Source of the DNA: JAFGSZ01 sp964492185
GTDB lineage: Bacteria; Bacteroidota; Bacteroidia; Bacteroidales; UBA10428
Assembly (NCBI GenBank): GCA_964492185.1
Contig: CAZBJH010000009.1
Span: 1 to 49,084 of the forward strand
Direction: 5' to 3'
DNA: 49,084 nucleotides
Below the pieces are notes generated by a model. It did no database searches and was not told where the DNA came from. It was given only the letters and a program-made list of their open reading frames with translations. How positions within the stretch are numbered: position 1 is the stretch's first letter; the number at the start of each line of letters is the position of its first letter. The position numbers were made by a program, and so were the translations under genes. Positions 43,323 through 49,084 of the stretch are shown in pieces.

Positions 43323-44945
43323 ATGCGTTTTTCTATGAAAAATCCCGGTTATTTCATCTTGCTCTTACTTCCACTGCTACTTGCTTTAACCGGCTTTTAT
43401 TTATATTCCGTTAACGGGCCATATTACTTGCGAAATATCGATCCGGAATATTGCTATCTATATAATGGATTATGTATGGCCAGGCTAAATTTTATCATTA
43501 CCCATCTGGATCACCCCGGCACTCCTTTACAGGTCATGGTGGCTATTATAACCAGAGTAACTCATTTATTTAACGGAAAGGATCCCTTTGTTAAGGATGT
43601 ATTAAGTAATCCTGAATATTATTTGAAAGTAATAAACTATACAATAATAGTGCTTTCATCTATTGTACTTTATTCATCGGGGCTTCTGATCTTTCTAAGA
43701 ACCGGTAAAATATTCCTGAGCATATTTATTCAACTATCACCTTTTATCAGCGAACCCCAGCTAACAATAGTGGAGCGTGTTATTCCCGAATCACTGTTTG
43801 TTCCGGTAATTCAGTTACTGATAACTTTTCTTGTCATCTTTTACTATACTAATGAACAATCAAGAATTTTCAGATACAAAGAACTTATCCTGGGCATTAT
43901 TTGTGGTTTATCAGTGGCTGTAAAGTTTACATTCATACCGCTTATTATCATTCCTGTTTTTGCATTAAGTAATTATAAAAACATACTAAAATTCCTACTA
44001 TATACTGTAATAGCATTTTTTATTTTCGCTTTCCCGGTACTTTTTAACCTTAACTATCTTTTTCAATGGTTAAAAGATTTGTTTGTCTACTCTGGAAAAT
44101 ATGGGGAAGGAACTCCGTCTTTTCTTGATTTAGAAACTTTTCGGATAAATATCATTAACATATACAATCAGTTCAGATTTATTTTTTATCCCTATATATT
44201 GACATTTATTTCTATAATTATTTTTCAGTTACCATTATTAAAGAAAAGAATATCGGTTTTAACACTAAGATTATTGTATGGTGTTTTCATTTCTTTCAGC
44301 CTGATCCTGTTTTTTTCGGCTAAACATTACGGTCCCCATTACTTAATACCGGCCATGCTTCTTGTTTGTTTCAATTACTTTCTTATTGTGGAAATCCTGC
44401 TGGAAGCAATCAAGATCAAAAACAGATATCCTTCCAGGGCTTTATTATACAGCATTATTGCGATACTCGCATTAATTCCCAGCTTCAACACATTTAAACA
44501 TTACAGCAAACTGAGGGAAGAAAAAATTAATAACCGTTTAAAAACTGTTGAATTTATTGGTCATCTGCGAGATTATCATGCAGTTATTATTTCATCAGAT
44601 GGTTGGTGCTCCGTTAAAGAATTAGCCCTTTGGTTCGGCCATCTGTATGTTAATCCTAAATATCAACCGGAGATAAAAAAAACATTGAATGACATTTATC
44701 CCGGCCGGTATTTTCATAAGGTCAGCTGGAACACTTTTCTTAATTGGAATGATAACAGAAACTGTTTGAATGATTTGCTCAATAAACATGAAAGAATTCT
44801 CGTTATTCTGAACAGGTTTAATCAAAACATCAGAAATAATTTTATTACTCTATTGGAAAATGAACCTGACTGCGAGGTTCGTTGCCTATTCAAAAACGAG
44901 CAAACAGGTGAAATGCTTTTTGAAATAAATAATAATTATGAATAA
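43323..44945 (+). CDS. GT-C-like membrane glycosyltransferase (paralogue 3)
   Basis: A 540-residue polytopic protein. It has IDPEYCYLYNG (Asp at about 40), HLDHPGTPLQ (Asp at about 63), YSGKYGEG, and AKHYGPHYLIPA. The C-terminal soluble domain has DIYPGRYFHKVSWNTFLNW. The start codon sits one base after the previous stop, so translation is coupled. It shares the family blocks with the 30342 and 40985 proteins, and the spacing between the two loop-1 acidic residues (23 residues) is the same in all three. Confidence 0.75.
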   Translation: MRFSMKNPGYFILLLLPLLLALTGFYLYSVNGPYYLRNIDPEYCYLYNGLCMARLNFIITHLDHPGTPLQVMVAIITRVTHLFNGKDPFVKDVLSNPEYYLKVINYTIIVLSSIVLYSSGLLIFLRTGKIFLSIFIQLSPFISEPQLTIVERVIPESLFVPVIQLLITFLVIFYYTNEQSRIFRYKELILGIICGLSVAVKFTFIPLIIIPVFALSNYKNILKFLLYTVIAFFIFAFPVLFNLNYLFQWLKDLFVYSGKYGEGTPSFLDLETFRINIINIYNQFRFIFYPYILTFISIIIFQLPLLKKRISVLTLRLLYGVFISFSLILFFSAKHYGPHYLIPAMLLVCFNYFLIVEILLEAIKIKNRYPSRALLYSIIAILALIPSFNTFKHYSKLREEKINNRLKTVEFIGHLRDYHAVIISSDGWCSVKELALWFGHLYVNPKYQPEIKKTLNDIYPGRYFHKVSWNTFLNWNDNRNCLNDLLNKHERILVILNRFNQNIRNNFITLLENEPDCEVRCLFKNEQTGEMLFEINNNYE

Positions 44946-44981
44946 TTTTTTTGGCCTGTATAATAATAATATAAATCGTAA

Positions 44982-46382
44982 ATGAAGTTTTACCGAAACC
45001 ATAAAATACAATATTCAAAGCTTGCTATAATTATTATCCTGACCGTAATCATTTGGCGAAATTTTAATTTATCCGACTGGAACCGGCCAAATAAGGTCAT
45101 TCTGTGGGATGTGGTTTCGTATTACTCTTACCTTCCAGCCACATTTATCCATCATGATATCGAACTCGATTTTTTGGATAAGGGAAAAGAATATCACAAA
45201 GGAATATACTGGCCGAAGAAAACACCCAATGGCAATCGTATAATTATGACAAGCATGGGAATGTCTTTCATGTATATGCCATTTTTTTTACTTGCTCATG
45301 GATATACCCTTATAACCAGTCCGGAGAACGCTTATGGATTCTCATCTACTTATAAGTTTTTTCTTGTGATGAGTTCGGTTTTCTACCTCGCAACAGGATT
45401 AATATTCCTGCGAAAAGTATTGAAAAGATATTTTAATGATCAGGTAGTTTCAATAGTACTGTTAACAACAACACTGGCAACTAATCTTTATTGTTATACA
45501 ACTACCGAACCCACAATGTCACATGCTTATAGTTTTTCCCTGATAAGTATTTTCTTATACCTGGTGATTAAATGGTATCAAGGGCCCAAACTATTGATTG
45601 CTGCACTTTTAGGACTTGTTGGCGGACTTATCGTATTGATCCGTCCGACAAATATATTGATAATTACAGTATATCTTTTCTGGGGGGTTACTGACTATAG
45701 ATCTTTTAAGAACAGAATATTTTTCCTGTGGAAGAAGAAATATGCTGTATTTATAACCATTTTCGTCGCATTTTTAATATGGTTACCCCAATTAAGCTAC
45801 TGGAAACATATAACAGATCAATGGTTCTATTATTCATATGGTTCGGATGAAAGGTTTTTCTTTAACAATCCACGGATCATCAAAGTCCTGTTCAGCTATC
45901 GTAAAGGTTGGTTTGTATATACTCCTTTGATGTTTGTGTCAATATGCGGACTTTTTCTGTTAAGAAAATATGTAAAAGGAGCTTTTATCCCGGTTTTTAT
46001 CTTTGTTGTTTTAAATATTTACGTGATCAGTTCCTGGTGGAGCTGGTGGTATGGAGGTTCCTTCGGCTTAAGAGCTTTTATTGATTCCTATGCTATAATG
46101 GCAATCCCGCTTGGTGCAATCACTACTTATTTTCTATCTCAAAAAAAATTTATCCGGATCGGGTATCTTGTTTTTCTGTTCCTATTTCTTTCTCTGAATA
46201 TTTTTAATACAATGCAATACCGTTATGGCTCTATTCACTGGGATTCCATGAGCAAAGAAGCCTACTGGAAATCATTCCTCAAACTTAAACAGCCGGAAAA
46301 CTTTGAATGGTATCTCGAACCCCTGGATTATAACGCTGCCCGAAAGGGTAAATATAAACTGGAAAAAAAAGAAAAAGACTGA
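44982..46382 (+). CDS. Polytopic membrane protein, possible glycosyltransferase
   Basis: A 466-residue protein with about ten membrane segments. The first loop has WDVVSYYSYLPATFIHHD, with an Asp after the first segment as in GT-C/GT39-like proteins, then GIYWPKKTPNGN; a loop motif LIRPTNIL follows TM6. It does not carry the DHPGTPLQ signature of its neighbours. It is the last gene of the plus-strand run, 36 bp after paralogue 3. The assignment to a glycosyltransferase clan rests on topology and context only. Confidence 0.6.
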   Translation: MKFYRNHKIQYSKLAIIIILTVIIWRNFNLSDWNRPNKVILWDVVSYYSYLPATFIHHDIELDFLDKGKEYHKGIYWPKKTPNGNRIIMTSMGMSFMYMPFFLLAHGYTLITSPENAYGFSSTYKFFLVMSSVFYLATGLIFLRKVLKRYFNDQVVSIVLLTTTLATNLYCYTTTEPTMSHAYSFSLISIFLYLVIKWYQGPKLLIAALLGLVGGLIVLIRPTNILIITVYLFWGVTDYRSFKNRIFFLWKKKYAVFITIFVAFLIWLPQLSYWKHITDQWFYYSYGSDERFFFNNPRIIKVLFSYRKGWFVYTPLMFVSICGLFLLRKYVKGAFIPVFIFVVLNIYVISSWWSWWYGGSFGLRAFIDSYAIMAIPLGAITTYFLSQKKFIRIGYLVFLFLFLSLNIFNTMQYRYGSIHWDSMSKEAYWKSFLKLKQPENFEWYLEPLDYNAARKGKYKLEKKEKD

Positions 46383-46441
46383 ATCCCCTGTTTCATTTCG
46401 AAAACGTGAGTTTTATAGTTTTGAACCAACCGGTTCGCGGT

Positions 46442-47890
46442 TTAGTCCGGTTTGGTATTATCTTCCTCATATAATATTCGTTCAAAAATACACACCTCAT
46501 AATCACGACCAAATACCTGAAAGGAATGATCCGGTTTAAAAGTTTTCAGCAGCCTGAAGTACGGACTCCCGACCATGGTTTCTTTTTTTAATCTGCAATT
46601 TGGAGTATAATGGGCCTCCCACAACACCAGTGCACCAATCTCAATACCTTTATGAGGGGCTTTGGGATCATAAACAAATTCATGGGCCTGTTTCTCATCA
46701 AAAGGATTAAAGTCTAAAAAATATATATAGTCGGGATCATAATAATATACCTTCCGTTGAGCCAGCTCTTCAGATTTCATCCATTCAGCACTTTGCCTGA
46801 TCACTTTTTGCGAACCCTGAAGTGTTGTAGGTATCCTGTAGCTCTTGAACGGCATATACATAATTACAACGGCAACAAACAGAATAATCACATAATCAAT
46901 AAATCTATTGCGTATGAATTGATGGATAATATCAAGAATACCGTTAATTCCCTTTAAATTAAGCAAAGCAACATAAGGTATGATCGCTGCCATATACCTG
47001 GTTTCACCATCTGAATTTCCAATGCCCGTATACCACATCAACACATGCGCTGTAAAATATATAAGAAAAGGAGTAATAACAACCACTAATTCGTCATAAG
47101 ACCTATTCTTTTTTCTGAAAAAAGAAATGAAAACATGTATGATCCCCGTGATCAATAAAAATGCAACAGGCAAACCCAAATAGGTTTTTGCCGAAGCAAA
47201 GTAATGATCAAGATGGCCTGTACCATACAATTCAGTAGCCCCCCGGTAAGGCATTTTCGTGATCAGCCAGAAAATATCATGATAATGAAAAAAACCAATA
47301 ATGCTATACAATACAAATGCCAACACCAAAAATGGAATAGCAATATATTTTTTTTTTAATAAAAGAGCTAATCCAAAAACAGGAACCATAAAAATGCCTT
47401 CTGTCCTAACAAAAGGAGAAAAACCAATAACGGCAGAGGAGGTTTTATACCGTTTTGATATAAACAAATAACTGGACAGAATACAAATAAAACCGAACAT
47501 GATCTCCGTCATGCCTGAATACATAATAATTGTATAAATAGGAGTAAAACAGAGAAAAATAATAACCACCGGGGAATAATTATACCTTAATTTCCTGGCT
47601 ATCATATAACAAAGGAATGATGAAGCAACACCAAACAGAACGTTCATGATCTGCACACCAGCAAATCCAAACTGGGCGAACGGAAAGGATATCAATGTAA
47701 ATAAAGGTTTTGCCCAGTGATGAACCAAAAATTCAGGATATATATAGGCATACCGTGAAAAGCGGTAATGTGTCAGATTATCGCCTCCACCATAAAAACC
47801 CTCTGAAACAAAAAGAATGATCAGAAAAAAAATAAATACAACAACCAGGATGCTTATAGCAAGCACATTGATCTTTCTGTCTTTATTCAT
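46442..47890 (-). CDS. Polytopic membrane protein, GT-C-like
   Basis: A 482-residue protein with about ten segments. Loop 1 contains GGGDNLTHYRFSRYAYIYPE and HHWAKPLFTL, which has the acidic residue and the H-x(1-4)-KP(L) arrangement seen in GT39/GT83-like transferases, and an FVRTEGIF motif follows. The C-terminal 100 residues are soluble and end in acidic sequence. It is convergent with the previous gene (59 bp between stops) and lies 33 bp downstream of a GT2 gene on the same strand, repeating the GT2 plus GT-C pairing. Confidence 0.65.
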   Translation of the reverse strand: MNKDRKINVLAISILVVVFIFFLIILFVSEGFYGGGDNLTHYRFSRYAYIYPEFLVHHWAKPLFTLISFPFAQFGFAGVQIMNVLFGVASSFLCYMIARKLRYNYSPVVIIFLCFTPIYTIIMYSGMTEIMFGFICILSSYLFISKRYKTSSAVIGFSPFVRTEGIFMVPVFGLALLLKKKYIAIPFLVLAFVLYSIIGFFHYHDIFWLITKMPYRGATELYGTGHLDHYFASAKTYLGLPVAFLLITGIIHVFISFFRKKNRSYDELVVVITPFLIYFTAHVLMWYTGIGNSDGETRYMAAIIPYVALLNLKGINGILDIIHQFIRNRFIDYVIILFVAVVIMYMPFKSYRIPTTLQGSQKVIRQSAEWMKSEELAQRKVYYYDPDYIYFLDFNPFDEKQAHEFVYDPKAPHKGIEIGALVLWEAHYTPNCRLKKETMVGSPYFRLLKTFKPDHSFQVFGRDYEVCIFERILYEEDNTKPD

Positions 47891-47923
47891 TCTTTAAAAC
47901 TTTTCGTGAAAAAATATTATATT

Positions 47924-48619
47924 TTATGTGCAATAAATAGCCCTTAAACCATCTTTCCAGTTGATCTTTTTTCCTTCCTCGTATGTTCTTCCATAATAAG
48001 AAATCCCCACTTCATATATCCTGACGGCGGGAATACGAGACACTTTTGCCGTAACTTCGGGTTCAAATCCAAAACGTTTTTCTTTTAGTAATAACTGTTG
48101 AATAATTTCTGTCCGGAACATTTTGTAACAGGTTTCCATATCGGTCAGGTTCAAATTCGTGAAAGCATTCGACAAAAACGTCAGAAACCTGTTTCCGATG
48201 GTATGCCAGAAAAAAAGAATGCGATGCGGATTGTTCCCCATAAACCTCGAACCGTATACAACATCAGCATGTCCCTCCAGTATGGGCTTTAAAAGAACTA
48301 CATACTCCCTGGGATCATATTCAAGATCGGCATCCTGAATAATCAGATAATCCCCTTTCGCCAGTTCAATCCTCTTGTGCAGTGCTGCTCCCTTTCCCAT
48401 ATTCTTTGGTTGACTGTAAAAAGTCATACGTAACTCCGGATGTTTTTTGATATAGTCTTCAACGATTTCTTTTGTACGGTCGGTTGAACAATCATTAACA
48501 ATAATATACTCCTTTTCAATACCTGGTAATTCAACCACTCTGACAATCTCCAGAATATCAACTATTGTACGTTCTTCATTGTAAGCCGGGATAACTACTG
48601 ATAAAAATTTTGTTTTCAT
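47924..48619 (-). CDS. GT2 glycosyltransferase, DPM1/polyprenyl-phosphate type
   Basis: A 231-residue enzyme. The ATG at 48619 gives MKTKFLSVVIPAYNEERTI; a longer reading to 48745 would add an unrelated hydrophobic extension and is rejected. It has VNDCSTDR (about 41-48), QDADLE (about 95-100) with the DxD, VYGSRFMG and the DMETCYKMF block. It resembles the 42608 enzyme but diverges enough to be a separate branch rather than a recent duplicate. No C-terminal membrane anchor is present. Confidence 0.88.
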   Translation of the reverse strand: MKTKFLSVVIPAYNEERTIVDILEIVRVVELPGIEKEYIIVNDCSTDRTKEIVEDYIKKHPELRMTFYSQPKNMGKGAALHKRIELAKGDYLIIQDADLEYDPREYVVLLKPILEGHADVVYGSRFMGNNPHRILFFWHTIGNRFLTFLSNAFTNLNLTDMETCYKMFRTEIIQQLLLKEKRFGFEPEVTAKVSRIPAVRIYEVGISYYGRTYEEGKKINWKDGLRAIYCT

Positions 48620-48921
48620 TAGGAAAATTTTGAAAATAAAAATACCTATTAAAATCTGAATATTAGAAAAAAAGACATAAAAACTAATTGGTAAACAAGC
48701 GTACGAAATTAAATCAAATAAAAATATTCCCCTGTCATTATTCAAAATATAAATAGTCGGCCTTAAAATTAAATTTAAAGTGTTGTTTATTAATAATTTT
48801 AATGAATAAAATAAATATAGTCAACTGTTTTGCATGATTGATAATTTTAAAAAAACCAAGCAAAAATATAAGAATAACAAAAAAATGACTTATCCCAAAG
48901 AAGCTATTTTTTTTTAATTTT

Positions 48922-48952
48922 TTTGACAGCTGTAATATTTTTTTTAACTTAC
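48922..48952 (+). promoter_or_regulatory. Candidate promoter at the right edge
   Basis: TTTG (48922-48925), a 19-nt spacer and TAACTTAC (48945-48952) approximate the Bacteroidota consensus; the last TTTG bases are imperfect. The predicted leader to the ATG at 49074 is about 115 nt. The remaining bases of 48620-48920 are very AT-rich with no recognisable feature. Confidence 0.4.
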
Positions 48953-49073
48953 ATTCGATTATATGTTATTTTATAATAAAGTGACCTTCTAATTAATTTA
49001 GTTATGAGATAGATTCTTATTAAATTGCCTAATAAAGCCATCTATTTAATTAATCATCTAAATAAACCAAACC

Positions 49074-49084
49074 ATGAGATCGTT
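49074..49084 (+). CDS. Possible start of a further gene, cut by the window edge
   Basis: AAACC-ATG-AGA-TCG-TT at the end of an AT-rich intergenic stretch has the look of a Bacteroidota gene start. Only three codons are visible (MRS), so nothing can be said about the product. Confidence 0.3.

Noticed and set aside
48620..48745. N-terminal extension of the GT2 enzyme back to 48745
   Set aside because: The extra 42 residues are hydrophobic, unrelated to GT2 starts and lie in AT-rich intergenic DNA; the ATG at 48619 gives the standard start.

Overview
The window comes from a Bacteroidota chromosome, most like the Bacteroidales/Marinilabiliales side of the phylum. Four things point there. The str, S10 and spc ribosomal clusters run together with secY-map-infA-rpmJ and no adk. 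There is a second, divergent EF-G of the Bacteroidota EF-G2 type. A secreted protein ends in a type B type IX secretion (T9SS) C-terminal domain. Several genes sit behind promoters of the Bacteroidota form (TTG, about 19-21 nt, TAnnTTTG).

Region 1 (1-15343, minus strand) is the ribosomal protein supercluster, read from rpsL near 15271 down to a truncated rpmJ at the left edge. It is complete and in conventional order: rpsL, rpsG, fusA, rpsJ, rplC, rplD, rplW, rplB, rpsS, rplV, rpsC, rplP, rpmC, rpsQ, rplN, rplX, rplE, rpsN, rpsH, rplF, rplR, rpsE, rpmD, rplO, secY, map, infA, rpmJ. Two junctions that are normally tight, rplP-rpmC and rplO-secY, have been opened by related repeat elements.

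Region 2 (15344-18230, plus strand) is a divergent gene for an EF-G paralogue in which the catalytic switch II histidine is replaced by leucine. Its leader holds two perfect 199-bp tandem units plus a partial third that runs into the start codon. These units belong to the same family as the elements inside the ribosomal cluster. Each carries the same mini-ORF (MKPSPLR...) and a long-range stem just upstream of a translation or secretion gene. This element family is the most unusual non-coding feature of the window.

Region 3 (18231-33706) is a mostly housekeeping stretch broken by short palindromic repeats and MITE-like elements: a T9SS-secreted PKD protein, a PcrA/UvrD helicase, a DUF4290 protein, MurA with Asp in place of the fosfomycin-target Cys, GrpE-DnaJ, an ABC exporter pair, and an NtrC-like response regulator with no DNA-binding domain. 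At least two MITE-like families are visible, one with TAGTGTCTGTC ends and one with AGGGTCTGCTGAAAAA ends.

Region 4 (30342-48619) is an envelope glycan/surface cluster. It holds three paralogous GT-C-like membrane proteins sharing a DPxYxYLxNG...HxDHPGTPLQ signature, a YfhO-like giant membrane protein, a CotH-kinase/beta-helix lipoprotein overlapping a calcineurin-like lipoprotein, two DPM1-like GT2 enzymes and two more polytopic membrane proteins. Three of these otherwise different proteins carry the same beta-sandwich module, which ties the locus together. A reasonable model, which is inference, is that the GT2 enzymes charge a polyprenyl phosphate with sugar, the GT-C proteins transfer it outside the membrane, and the lipoproteins act on or bind the surface product. 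The DNA from about 40.7 kb onward looks more AT-rich than the housekeeping part. The last 460 bases hold a candidate promoter and the first codons of a further gene.
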